A DNA stretch of 25,266 bases from an uncultured Clostridia bacterium (lineage in GTDB: Bacteria; Bacillota; Clostridia; TANB77; CAG-508), in the NCBI GenBank assembly GCA_934140005.1, contig CAKPBB010000023.1:1-25266 (forward strand), read 5' to 3'. This document shows, in pieces, positions 7,503 to 14,903 of this stretch. The position numbers and the translations under genes are program-made. The notes beneath the pieces were generated by a model. That model saw only the letters and a program-made list of their open reading frames with translations. It searched no databases and was not told where the DNA came from. The first letter of the stretch is position 1. Every line of letters starts with the position of its first letter.

Positions 7503-8474
7503 TTAATATTTTATTTCATTTAATTTTCTACCATTTGTACCAATTCTATACATTTGATAAATATTGTTTTCTCCATTTGATGCATCTAAATAATATATAT
7601 CACCATTTGAAGTTAGATTGATTCTTGTTTTATTAGTTTTTATCTTTGTAATTACTTCTAAGTTCTTACCATTAGTTCCTATGCAACTAATATTACTTTT
7701 TTCTGAATCGTAAAAATAAATTTTACCTTTATAAATATTGAAAATATATGAATTAACTTTATCTGTTACTGTATCATTTTCACTACCATCTATATTTATT
7801 TTGCTTAAATAGTTTTCAGATTGTTTATAATAATATATCCATCCATCATAAACTTGGAATTCTGTTATTTCATCATTTAATAGTGTCTTTTTATCTGTGC
7901 CACCTAAATTCATACTATATAAATATCCAAAATCATCAGTATAATAAATAGTATTATTATCTACTGCAAAATCTTCAACTTTATCTTGGCAAATTAAATT
8001 TTCCTCTTTTGTATCACACATAATCTTAGAAATTCCTGATTGATTTACATAGTAAATAGCATTATCTACTACAAAAAATTTACTTATGCTTGTTTGAATT
8101 TCTTTTTCTGTTGATAATTTGTCACCATTTGTTTTAACTTTCTTTATAAGCAATTTATTACTTTCACCTTTAGTCAAATAATAAATATAGTCATCCACAA
8201 CTTGCATTGAATATGCTGTTTCATTAGTTATTTGATATTCTTTATTTCCTTTTACTTTTACAATTCCATTTTCATATTTATTATAAAATACAACTCCATC
8301 ACTTTCTGTAACTAAGCCTAAATTTGATAAATTACCATTAACATCACCTTTATTGTTTTTGTTGTTTGAATTAATAGTAATTGCAACTGTACAAAAAGCT
8401 ATGATAACTATAGCAACTATAAGTGCTACTGCTTTTTTATTTAGCTTTTTGTTTTTTTCGACTTTTTTCTCCAT
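7503..8474 (-). CDS. Membrane-anchored beta-propeller-like protein (DUF5050-like)
   Basis: 323 aa. The N-terminus is Lys-rich (1-14) with one membrane segment (about 15-34, AVALIVAIVIIAFCTVAITI). It probably acts as a signal anchor, placing the rest outside the cell. The outer part is built of repeats of about 40 residues centred on D.xIYY/YYxD motifs: DDYIYYLTKG, DNAIYYVNQSG, NNTIYYTDDFGYLY, DGWIYYYKQSE, KGKIYFYDSE, NGDIYYLDASN. This pattern is typical of the DUF5050 group, which is expected to fold as a six-bladed propeller. The ligand is unknown. The ATG at 8474 follows AAAGGAAG. It is second in an operon, 29 bp after the 632-aa gene. Confidence 0.8.
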   Translation of the reverse strand: MEKKVEKNKKLNKKAVALIVAIVIIAFCTVAITINSNNKNNKGDVNGNLSNLGLVTESDGVVFYNKYENGIVKVKGNKEYQITNETAYSMQVVDDYIYYLTKGESNKLLIKKVKTNGDKLSTEKEIQTSISKFFVVDNAIYYVNQSGISKIMCDTKEENLICQDKVEDFAVDNNTIYYTDDFGYLYSMNLGGTDKKTLLNDEITEFQVYDGWIYYYKQSENYLSKINIDGSENDTVTDKVNSYIFNIYKGKIYFYDSEKSNISCIGTNGKNLEVITKIKTNKTRINLTSNGDIYYLDASNGENNIYQMYRIGTNGRKLNEIKY

Positions 8475-8503
8475 ATTAAGTTCTTCCTTTCATGACTATT
8501 TTT

Positions 8504-10402
8504 CTATTCCTCTGTTAAATTAAAGTCTGAATCTATATAAAATGTATATCCGTTTACAACAATTGTTGCTATATTTCCATTTACACTACAAGAAACATTA
8601 TATCCTTCAATTTGTAATCCAACAAGATTATTTAAAGTAAACACTTCTCCACGATTTTGTACTTCTGCCATCATTCCAGTAACTACATCAATTAGTTTCT
8701 GTCTAGCATCATCTTTTGCAACTGTATTATTTGTATTTCCTTGTTCTATAATTGAAGTATTATTATTTTGATCAATTAAATTTAAAACTACCTTTTTTTC
8801 GTTTATAACAGTTTCAATTCTATCTGTAATTTGTTTTGTAATATTATTAAATTCCTCTGTATTTAACTTATCCAAAAATAAACAATTTTCATTAGTTAAA
8901 TCTTCTATGGCTGTTGTTGCCTTCTCAAAATTTGCATTATAATTTAAAGTTGCAATTAACTGTCCCTCTTGTGTTGTAAACGTAATTATTGCTTGGTTTT
9001 TAATATCTTTTGAATTTGTAGTACCTGTTGTTGTAAGTGCTAAAGAAAGTTTTGTATTTATTTCTAAATTAGTTACAACCCCAATTTCAGCATTAATCTT
9101 TGTTGACATATCTGAAGTTATTTTCTCAATTTTTATTGTAAATCCATTATTTATTCCTGAAGTTTCATTTGTAGTTTCTTCTACATTTTCTGTATTTCCA
9201 CTATTTAACTCATTTGCAATATTATCTAAAGAATTTGTTAAACTAGAATCAGGTGTAAGTACAGTTAGTTTAATCTTATCTCTATTAGCTTCACTTAAAA
9301 AATCAATTTCTATATTTAGTTTTGTTGATTTTACAGTAATCTTCTTTACTTTCTCATTTACAACATATTGTGAAATTTTTAACTCAGTATTATCTGCAAC
9401 TAGTTCATTAGCATCATCAATCATGTTTTCTAACATTTCTTGTAATTCATCTAATGTTTTATTAACTTTTTTTCCTAAAATTATATCTTTCACTACAAGA
9501 ATATCATCTAGTGTAGAATGACTTATATTTGTATCTGTGTCTGTTGATAAACTATTATCCTCTTCTTTTGCAATCTTATTTAATAATTCAACATCATTTT
9601 TTAGCTTATTTAAAAAGCTTATATATATATTACCAATTTCAGAATAAGTTGTAGTAAATTCATAGCAATTTGAATTTAAGTTGCTTTCTTCTTCTGTATT
9701 TATTAAAATATTATTTTTTTCAGAAAATTTATCTTTTGAAATTAAATCATAAACATATTTAGAATATTCATTAATTTTTGCTGTTCTGTATTCTTCACTA
9801 AGTTCTAGATCTTCTGTTTCTTCCTGACTTAAAGCTTCAATTCCTGTTGTAATGGTAGAATTAATTTCATTTCCAAGTAATTTATTTGCATCTGCTTTAT
9901 TTACACCTATATACTTATCTGCAATTTCATTAGAAGCAATTGCTATACTATCCTTATTATTTATTAATCTAGCTGAAATCAAATCATTATCTGCATATTT
10001 TACATTAAGCTCGGCAAAATTTTTTTCCTGTTCTTTATCAGTAATTTGATTGAATGTAATATTAAATTTGCTAACATCTAAATCATATTTGTTCTTAAAA
10101 CTTGATGTTGCAGTTAAATTTAAACTAGAATGATTTGTTTGTTTCATCGTTTTTTCAAACAAAGTATTATATATTTCATTTTCTAACAGATTTTCAATAT
10201 TATTTGTTGATAAATATCTAAAAAATTCTGTTTTTGTCTTCTCTACTACATAATTTTTATAATAATTATATCCAAAAACACAACCACAAGCTAATAATAA
10301 AATTATAATAAAAGTTATTATTATCTTTGGTAATTTACTTTTTTTCTTTACAGGTCTATTCGGGCCAATTAGAACATCTTCTACTGAAGGTTTTTGATTC
10401 AT
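8504..10402 (-). CDS. 632-aa membrane-anchored extracytoplasmic protein
   Basis: The N-terminal cytoplasmic part carries a basic PVKKKSKLPK stretch, then a membrane segment (about 27-47, IIITFIIILLLACGCVFGYN), then an extracytoplasmic domain of about 580 residues. That domain is rich in Asn/Thr/Glu with alternating beta strands (INAEIGVVTNLEINTKLSLA, KNQAIITFTTQEGQLIATLN). The Cys pair lies inside the hydrophobic stretch; it is not a clear lipobox. The ATG at 10402 has GGAGTG upstream and a good promoter at 10439-10467. It is the first gene of an operon with the propeller-like protein, so the two may work together at the cell surface. I recognise no family with confidence. The ORF is intact and its composition is like its neighbours. 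Confidence 0.8.
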   Translation of the reverse strand: MNQKPSVEDVLIGPNRPVKKKSKLPKIIITFIIILLLACGCVFGYNYYKNYVVEKTKTEFFRYLSTNNIENLLENEIYNTLFEKTMKQTNHSSLNLTATSSFKNKYDLDVSKFNITFNQITDKEQEKNFAELNVKYADNDLISARLINNKDSIAIASNEIADKYIGVNKADANKLLGNEINSTITTGIEALSQEETEDLELSEEYRTAKINEYSKYVYDLISKDKFSEKNNILINTEEESNLNSNCYEFTTTYSEIGNIYISFLNKLKNDVELLNKIAKEEDNSLSTDTDTNISHSTLDDILVVKDIILGKKVNKTLDELQEMLENMIDDANELVADNTELKISQYVVNEKVKKITVKSTKLNIEIDFLSEANRDKIKLTVLTPDSSLTNSLDNIANELNSGNTENVEETTNETSGINNGFTIKIEKITSDMSTKINAEIGVVTNLEINTKLSLALTTTGTTNSKDIKNQAIITFTTQEGQLIATLNYNANFEKATTAIEDLTNENCLFLDKLNTEEFNNITKQITDRIETVINEKKVVLNLIDQNNNTSIIEQGNTNNTVAKDDARQKLIDVVTGMMAEVQNRGEVFTLNNLVGLQIEGYNVSCSVNGNIATIVVNGYTFYIDSDFNLTEE

Positions 10403-10438
10403 TTTTTCACTCCACTATTTAAAAATTTATCTTAAAAT

Positions 10439-10467
10439 ATTATATCTAAAATTCACATAAATAACAA
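10439..10467 (-). promoter_or_regulatory. Promoter of the 632/323-aa operon
   Basis: -35 TTGTTA (complement 10467-10462), 17-bp spacer, -10 TATAAT (complement 10444-10439), 36 bp before the ATG at 10402. Confidence 0.7.
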
Positions 10468-10499
10468 GATTAATATAAAAAATAAATTTCAAATTTGTA

Positions 10500-10528
10500 T
10501 TGTGTTTTTGAATTTCATATGGTATAAT
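10500..10528 (+). promoter_or_regulatory. Promoter of the zinc-ribbon gene
   Basis: -35 TTGTGT (10500-10505), 17-bp spacer, -10 TATAAT (10523-10528). This implies a leader of about 100 nt before the ATG at 10637. I found no convincing fold in that leader. Confidence 0.7.
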
Positions 10529-10636
10529 GAGCTCGCGTCAAGCAAAATGAATTTATTTTTTAACTGAGTCCTATCTTTTTTAGAGCAAGATTTTAGTAAA
10601 AGTAATTCAAATCTAAAAAAGGAGGTCTAGTCCATT

Positions 10637-10804
10637 ATGGAAAATAATTACGAAGATATCACAATCAAATGTAAAGATTGTGGTAAAGAATTTGTTTTTA
10701 CTGCTGGAGAGCAAGCTTTCTATGCTGAAAAAGGTTTCACAAACAACCCTGTTAGATGCCCAGAATGCAGAGCAGAAAGAAAAAGACAAAGAAATAATCA
10801 ATAA
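10637..10804 (+). CDS. 55-aa zinc-ribbon protein (zf-trcl type)
   Basis: A short ORF that general size cut-offs miss. It starts MENNYEDITIKCKDCGKEFV and ends with a basic RAERKRQRNNQ tail. Two Cys pairs, C12-x2-C15 and C41-x2-C44 (CKDC, CPEC), form a treble-clef-like zinc site, with FTAGEQAFYAEKGF between them. This matches the 'probable zinc-ribbon domain' family common in Clostridia, whose function is unknown; the basic tail suggests RNA or DNA contact. AGGAGG at 10620-10625 lies 11 nt upstream of ATG. The minus strand also has an open frame here, but it has no ribosome-binding site. A strong promoter and terminator show it is a single-gene unit. Confidence 0.9.
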   Translation: MENNYEDITIKCKDCGKEFVFTAGEQAFYAEKGFTNNPVRCPECRAERKRQRNNQ

Positions 10805-10833
10805 GATTTTTATATAATTTAATATTATATAGT

Positions 10834-10862
10834 AAACCCTCTAGTTATCTACTAGAGGGTTT
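10834..10862. terminator. Bidirectional terminator, zinc-ribbon gene / ABC ATPase
   Basis: A perfect 11-bp stem, AAACCCTCTAG (10834-10844) with CTAGAGGGTTT (10852-10862), and a 7-nt loop. It sits between the two convergent genes. The A3/T3 edges continue into AT-rich DNA on both sides. Confidence 0.85.
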
Positions 10863-10877
10863 CTTATATATTTAGCA

Positions 10878-11579
10878 TTACCATTCTATATTTTCAATTG
10901 GAGTTGGATTGTCATTTTTTACAATTTCAGTAACTTCCCCACTCTTAAAATGAATTACTTTATCTGCCATGGCTGATATTGCAGAATTATGAGTAATAAT
11001 TACAACAGTCATATTATCTCTTCTACAAGTATCTTGTAATAATTTTAATATTTGTTTACCTGTTTTATAATCTAGAGCACCTGTTGGTTCATCACATAAA
11101 AGTAATTTTGGATTTTTTGCAATAGCTCTTGCAATTGCAACTCTTTGTTGCTCTCCTCCAGACAATTGTGCTGGAAAATTATTCATTCTTTTATCTAATC
11201 CAACTTTTGTTAAAATTTCTGCTGGTTCTAAACTATCCTTACAAATTTGAGAAGCAAGTTCAACATTTTCTATTGCAGTTAAATTTGGCACTAAATTATA
11301 AAATTGAAATACAAATCCAACATCTTCCCTTCTGTATTTGCATAATTTTTTATTATTATAATCAGTAATATTTTTTCCATCAACAATTACTTTTCCATCT
11401 GTTGGTGTATCCATTCCTCCAAGAATATTTAAAGCTGTAGTTTTTCCAGCACCTGATGCTCCTAAAATAACAGCAAGTTCACCTTTTTCTACTGAAAATG
11501 TTGCATTGTTCAATGCAAGTATCATATTTTCAGAAGTACCATATTTTTTAGTTACCTTATCAAATTCTATATATGACAT
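10878..11579 (-). CDS. ABC transporter ATP-binding protein (LolD/MacB type)
   Basis: A 233-aa ATPase subunit that would power an FtsX-like (MacB/BceB-type) permease at the inner face of the membrane. All motifs are intact: Walker A GASGAGKT (40-47), Q-loop FQFYNLVPNLTA, signature LSGGEQQR (139-146), Walker B LLLCDEPTGALD (159-170) and H-loop His197 (IITHN). EPTGALD and FYNLVPNLTAIEN are typical of the MacB/LolD/BceA class, whose members move lipids or lipoproteins, or confer antimicrobial-peptide resistance. No permease gene is adjacent: a terminator follows downstream and an unrelated exchanger lies upstream. The partner must therefore be elsewhere. The ATG at 11579 follows GAAAGGAAA. Confidence 0.92.
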   Translation of the reverse strand: MSYIEFDKVTKKYGTSENMILALNNATFSVEKGELAVILGASGAGKTTALNILGGMDTPTDGKVIVDGKNITDYNNKKLCKYRREDVGFVFQFYNLVPNLTAIENVELASQICKDSLEPAEILTKVGLDKRMNNFPAQLSGGEQQRVAIARAIAKNPKLLLCDEPTGALDYKTGKQILKLLQDTCRRDNMTVVIITHNSAISAMADKVIHFKSGEVTEIVKNDNPTPIENIEW

Positions 11580-11609
11580 AATTATTTCCTTTCAAAATAA
11601 ACTACTTGA

Positions 11610-11639
11610 ATTATATCACAAATAAAATTTTTCTAGCAA
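11610..11639 (-). promoter_or_regulatory. Promoter of the ABC ATPase gene
   Basis: -35 TTGCTA (complement 11639-11634), 18-bp spacer, -10 TATAAT (complement 11615-11610). It implies that the ATPase gene is transcribed on its own. Confidence 0.6.
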
Positions 11640-11663
11640 TATTTTTATAAATACTTTTAATCA

Positions 11664-12611
11664 TCAAATAAATATTAATGTTCCTATATATACAAAGTAC
11701 AAAATTAAGTATATTACACCATTTCCTCTTGTCATTTCATCTTTTTTAGATATAAAAGGAAATATCATAAGTAAAACAGTTGAAATAATTAATAAAGTCA
11801 AGTCTTTATTAAAACTCATATTATAAGTAAGTGGGTTAATTATAGATGTTACACCTAAAATCAGTAAAATATTAAATATATTTGATCCTACTATATTTCC
11901 AATTGCAATATCACTTTTTCCCTTTATAGCAGCTGAAACACTTGTAAAAAGTTCTGGCAAACTAGTGCCTACTGCTAATACAGTAACACTAATTACTTTT
12001 TCACTTATATTCAAGATTCTTGATATATTAATTGCATTGTCAACCGTCAATTCAGCTCCTATTTTCAAGACAATTATTCCTAGTCCAATATCAATAATAT
12101 CTTTAAATAGGCTTATTTTATCAATAGGTTCTCTTTTTTCTTTTGAATATACCTGGTTATGCTTTATTGCAATAATTATAGTATAAACAATAAATAGTAA
12201 AAATAGTGCTACAAATACTATTCCATCTAATCTAGTAATATTACCACCTAAATTGCAAAAGGTCCAAAATATCAAAGTAGTGATAAGGCATACCGGAATT
12301 TCAATAAATTTAGTTTCTTTTTTTACGGCTATTGGTCTAATTATCGCCGAAATACCTAAAATTAATAATAAGTTTGCTATATTACTTCCAACAACATTTC
12401 CTATTGAAACATCAGAAAGTCCATCTATGCCAGATGTTAAACTAACAAAAAGTTCTGGCATAGATGTTCCTATTGATACAATTGTTAAAGCTATAATTAT
12501 TTCTGGTATATTAAATTTCTTTGCAATATTACTAGCACCTTCTACTAAAAAGTCAGCTCCTTTAATAAGTCCTATAAAACCAATTATTATAAACAAAATT
12601 GATACAAACAT
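11664..12611 (-). CDS. Calcium/sodium antiporter (CaCA family, YrbG-like)
   Basis: A 315-aa inner-membrane protein with about ten hydrophobic segments arranged as two inverted halves, each with the family signature. The first half has GTSMPELFVS (48-57) and GNVVGSNIAN (71-80); the second has GTSLPELFTS (215-224) and GNIVGSNIFN (238-247). The acidic residues of the alpha repeats (E in both PEL) bind Ca2+ in this family. It probably exports Ca2+ in exchange for Na+ (or H+). Length is normal. The start at 12611 fits the first membrane helix, but no good ribosome-binding site lies directly before it. AAAGGAGAA lies about 44 nt upstream, separated by a hairpin. Confidence 0.93.
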   Translation of the reverse strand: MFVSILFIIIGFIGLIKGADFLVEGASNIAKKFNIPEIIIALTIVSIGTSMPELFVSLTSGIDGLSDVSIGNVVGSNIANLLLILGISAIIRPIAVKKETKFIEIPVCLITTLIFWTFCNLGGNITRLDGIVFVALFLLFIVYTIIIAIKHNQVYSKEKREPIDKISLFKDIIDIGLGIIVLKIGAELTVDNAINISRILNISEKVISVTVLAVGTSLPELFTSVSAAIKGKSDIAIGNIVGSNIFNILLILGVTSIINPLTYNMSFNKDLTLLIISTVLLMIFPFISKKDEMTRGNGVIYLILYFVYIGTLIFI

Positions 12612-12621
12612 TTTTCAAATC

Positions 12622-12664
12622 TGTTTTATTTCATTTTTAATTCAATAAAACACGTTCTCCTTTC
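12622..12664 (-). promoter_or_regulatory. Shine-Dalgarno, hairpin, start arrangement of the antiporter gene
   Basis: GAAAGGAGAA (complement of 12655-12664) is followed by a 9-bp perfect stem, TGTTTTATT/AATAAAACA (12622-12630 / 12644-12652), with a 13-nt loop. About 10 nt later comes the ATG at 12611. Folding would bring the site to about 14 nt effective spacing. The short frame ATG-AAA-TAA inside the loop region is not a credible start. Confidence 0.45.
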
Positions 12665-12771
12665 TTTTTTCGTTTGTTTATACCAATATATATTTTTTTA
12701 TTTAAATTATTACTCTAAATAGAATTTTTTTAATAAAGCTTTAAGAGTGTTGATATTTAAGCACTATCAAT

Positions 12772-12800
12772 TTGCATTTTTATGTAAACAGTGGTATAAT
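12772..12800 (+). promoter_or_regulatory. Promoter of the foreign-looking membrane protein gene
   Basis: -35 TTGCAT (12772-12777), 17-bp spacer, -10 TATAAT (12795-12800). The leader begins with a hairpin ATAAGT/ACTTAT (12807-12812 / 12817-12822). It also contains TCTCC (12834-12838), which can pair with GGAGA of the ribosome-binding site (12881-12885). Confidence 0.75.
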
Positions 12801-12892
12801 ATTTGTATAAGTTTTTACTTATTATATATATATTCTCCCTTTTTCCAGCATTGCTGTTTACATATATAATAATAATTTAAGGAGATTTTTTT

Positions 12893-13267
12893 ATGGGTTA
12901 TATTGCTAATCTTTTTGACAGAATTCACACTTGGTTATCCAACCATAGTGATGACATCCAGGCTTTTTCTGTGGCGTTTACTCATCGGCTTCGCCGTTTA
13001 GCACGCAACATCACTCGGTTAATGATTGCTGGTATCCTTCTTTACGTTGTCGAATCATTGTGCCCCGGCTTTGCAAAAAAATATCCAGTTATCTTTAGCT
13101 GGTACACTGGCTGGTTGCAGTTCTGCGAGTTTGCAATTTCTGCTGTATTCCAGTTCTTGCGTACCCTCTTTACCGGCAACTGGAGTGACTTCCGAGCTGA
13201 ATACCTCGCTGCATACCATATGTACTTGCATCAGTTCTTGAACTGGATGTACAGTCTACACTTCTAA
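12893..13267 (+). CDS. 124-aa membrane protein of foreign composition, unknown function
   Basis: Begins MGYIANLFDRIHTWLSNHSD. A basic stretch (HRLRRLARNITR, about 31-42) precedes a membrane segment (LMIAGILLYVVESLCPGF, about 43-60). A second hydrophobic, aromatic region follows (WLQFCEFAISAVFQFLRTLF). The C-terminus is rich in Tyr/His/Trp. The ribosome-binding site AAGGAG (12879-12884) is good. Base use differs sharply from the neighbours: bases 12961-13020 hold 31 G+C of 60, against 16 of 60 in murC 17941-18000. Codons such as CGG, CGC, CTC and GTC are frequent. Together with its own strong promoter and a G+C-rich terminator, this suggests recent acquisition. A second plus-strand frame (13026-13241) lies within it and is considered a shadow. 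No family is recognised. Confidence 0.8.
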   Translation: MGYIANLFDRIHTWLSNHSDDIQAFSVAFTHRLRRLARNITRLMIAGILLYVVESLCPGFAKKYPVIFSWYTGWLQFCEFAISAVFQFLRTLFTGNWSDFRAEYLAAYHMYLHQFLNWMYSLHF

Positions 13268-13288
13268 GCAATCCCACAATAACACCCA

Positions 13289-13336
13289 AAAGCCAGAAGA
13301 ACCCGCCGGCACTTGCCAGCAGATTCTTCTGGTTTT
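13289..13336 (+). terminator. Terminator after the foreign-looking gene
   Basis: Stem CCAGAAGAA (13293-13301) with TTCTTCTGG (13324-13332), extended by A/G-T pairs on both sides. A second small G+C-rich helix, GGC/GCC (13308-13310 / 13315-13317), sits inside the loop. TTTTATTTTATTTTTT follows on the plus strand. Confidence 0.85.
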
Positions 13337-13346
13337 ATTTTATTTT

Positions 13347-14129
13347 TTAGACTGTTTTTTTCAATTCATAGTGTTCAACATCAATATCACTCCATACACA
13401 AAATCCAGCTCCTGCATCCTCTCTTAATCCTTTGCTTATAACCAAATCATTTAGTTCAAGCAATTCTTTCTCAAGCTCCGGATTGCTTCTAACAGCCACT
13501 CCAAAATTCCAGCCGATAAAATGATCAAGAAATTCATTAACAAAAAACTTTTTTGCTGCAACTACTTGTTTAGGCTTTACCTGACTATTTTGAATCGCAT
13601 CATCTGTTAATACAAAACTTGCCTTTCCATAGTAATATGGGCATACTTCATCATCAAGCCTAATAGCAAATCCCATAGAACCAATGAATACATCTTCATC
13701 TATGTATTTAGCATACAACCTGACCATTTGTAATATAATTTCACTTAAGTTAGTAATGTATTTAAAAGATGTTTGATTATCCATTATCATTTGGTATTCG
13801 CCGTTAAACCTACCATACCATTCAATAGGACAAGTTGGCATTCCATCATTCGCAGGATGTAACAAAATATATTTGCCTTCTGCCGCCAAAACCCTCGTTA
13901 CAAACTCTTCATATAATTGGATTCTAGCACCTGTCGCTTTTGGAATATAAACAATACCATTTTCTTCTGCTATCATCTTTGCTGTAATTTTCTGGAAATC
14001 TGCAACTTGTTCTTCTGTTGTGGTTTCTGTTACTTTCCGCTCTACTGTTTCTTTTTTCACCTCAATTGTCTCTTCTTTCTTAGCTTCAGTTCTCACACCA
14101 AAAATTTTCGAAAAAAACTTACCAAACAT
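13347..14129 (-). CDS. 260-aa protein of unknown function
   Basis: Starts MFGKFFSKIFGVRTEAKKEE. A short amphipathic N-terminus could touch the membrane, followed by a Lys/Glu/Thr-rich linker (about 15-45) and a globular domain (about 50-255) with mixed strands and helices. Motifs seen are YIPKATGARIQLYEEFVTRV, IEWYGRFNGEYQ, IGSMGFAIRLDDE, FLDHFIGWNFGVAVRSNPEL and GAGFCVWSDIDVEHYEL. There is no true transmembrane helix. The ATG at 14129 has a very strong AAGGAGGAGA site and a consensus-like promoter at 14198-14226, so it is probably well expressed. It is convergent with the foreign-looking 124-aa gene and slightly richer in G+C than the typical genes here. No family is recognised. Confidence 0.8.
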   Translation of the reverse strand: MFGKFFSKIFGVRTEAKKEETIEVKKETVERKVTETTTEEQVADFQKITAKMIAEENGIVYIPKATGARIQLYEEFVTRVLAAEGKYILLHPANDGMPTCPIEWYGRFNGEYQMIMDNQTSFKYITNLSEIILQMVRLYAKYIDEDVFIGSMGFAIRLDDEVCPYYYGKASFVLTDDAIQNSQVKPKQVVAAKKFFVNEFLDHFIGWNFGVAVRSNPELEKELLELNDLVISKGLREDAGAGFCVWSDIDVEHYELKKTV

Positions 14130-14197
14130 AAAATCTCCTCCTTACAATTGTTATTCGAGAATTGTTTGCTATTTCATATAGCAATGAACGTATTATT

Positions 14198-14226
14198 ATT
14201 ATAGTACAGAAAATCCTTCAAATCAA
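14198..14226 (-). promoter_or_regulatory. Promoter of the 260-aa gene
   Basis: -35 TTGATT (complement 14226-14221), 17-bp spacer, -10 TATAAT (complement 14203-14198). The leader carries a 7-bp hairpin, TTGCTAT/ATAGCAA (14166-14184). The rest of 14227-14435 holds an inverted repeat AAATGACAA/TTGTCATTT (14345-14353 / 14369-14377), perhaps a weak terminator for the 151-aa gene, and nothing else recognised. Confidence 0.75.
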
Positions 14227-14435
14227 TTACTTTATTTAGAATTTCTAAATACATTATCAATAGTCAATTAAAAAAGTCTTTACGAAAATTTTTTTCTTTT
14301 ATATTAATTTATTTTTAATTGTATGCTACACTGATTCACATAGAAAATGACAATAAGCAGATGTGGTTTTGTCATTTCCTATATTCACTTTACACAGATA
14401 TTTAAGAAAAGTCAAATAAAATTTCACAATCAAAA

Positions 14436-14891
14436 TTATTTACTGAAAAATCTTATTATAAATTTCCATACTTTTTTATACCATTTAATATTATTTATTT
14501 CTATTAAATCTAGTTTTTGCTCTTGTTCAGTAGCATCCAAAACAATTTTTTTCTTATTATTCTTAAAAATATTATCAGAATTATATATTTCTTTCTTTTT
14601 TTCTTCTAATTGCATTCTATCGTAATTTTGTTTAGCAATAATTTTTTCTTTTTGTATTTCAGTAGCCCAATAATCTCTAAATAAAATCGCAATAATTGCT
14701 TTTGCAATTTTTGATACATTTTGCTCATCTAAAGTTTTATTTGGATTATATTTAAATATATATTCTTTATTATGATTTGTTTCAAAAAGCTCGATTTTAG
14801 AATTTGGTATTTTTTCATAATCTTCTTTGGAAATGTATTTTAAAATTTCTAAAACTTCACTATATGCATTTGCATATTCAATATCAATCAT
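14436..14891 (-). CDS. 151-aa protein of unknown function, partner of the GH10-like gene
   Basis: A soluble, charged protein. The N-terminal half is MIDIEYANAYSEVLEILKYI ... EDYEKIPNSKIELFE ... EYIFKYNPNKTLDEQNVSKIAKAIIAILFRDYW. The central part is a Lys/Glu coiled coil. The C-terminal tail, WYKKVWKFIIRFF, is aromatic, basic and hydrophobic, and may associate with the membrane. The ATG at 14891 follows TAGGAGA and lies 12 bp after the stop of the GH10-like gene, so the two form one operon. The EDYEKIPN.KIELFE and LDEQNVSKIAKAIIAILFRDYW blocks look like a conserved family of Clostridia proteins, but I know no function for it. Confidence 0.75.
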   Translation of the reverse strand: MIDIEYANAYSEVLEILKYISKEDYEKIPNSKIELFETNHNKEYIFKYNPNKTLDEQNVSKIAKAIIAILFRDYWATEIQKEKIIAKQNYDRMQLEEKKKEIYNSDNIFKNNKKKIVLDATEQEQKLDLIEINNIKWYKKVWKFIIRFFSK

Positions 14892-14903
14892 ATTATAAAT
14901 CTC

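Noticed and set aside
10613..10801. A 62-aa open frame on the minus strand over the zinc-ribbon gene
   Set aside because: It has no ribosome-binding site or promoter. The plus-strand frame has a Shine-Dalgarno, promoter, terminator and two CxxC motifs.
13026..13241. A second plus-strand frame of 71 aa inside the 124-aa gene
   Set aside because: No ribosome-binding site before it. It is a side effect of the higher G+C of the real frame.
14345..14377. GCAGATGTGG near 14358, identical to the first ten bases of tRNA-Leu, inside an inverted repeat
   Set aside because: Ten bases only, with no further tRNA structure; probably chance, so no attachment site is called.
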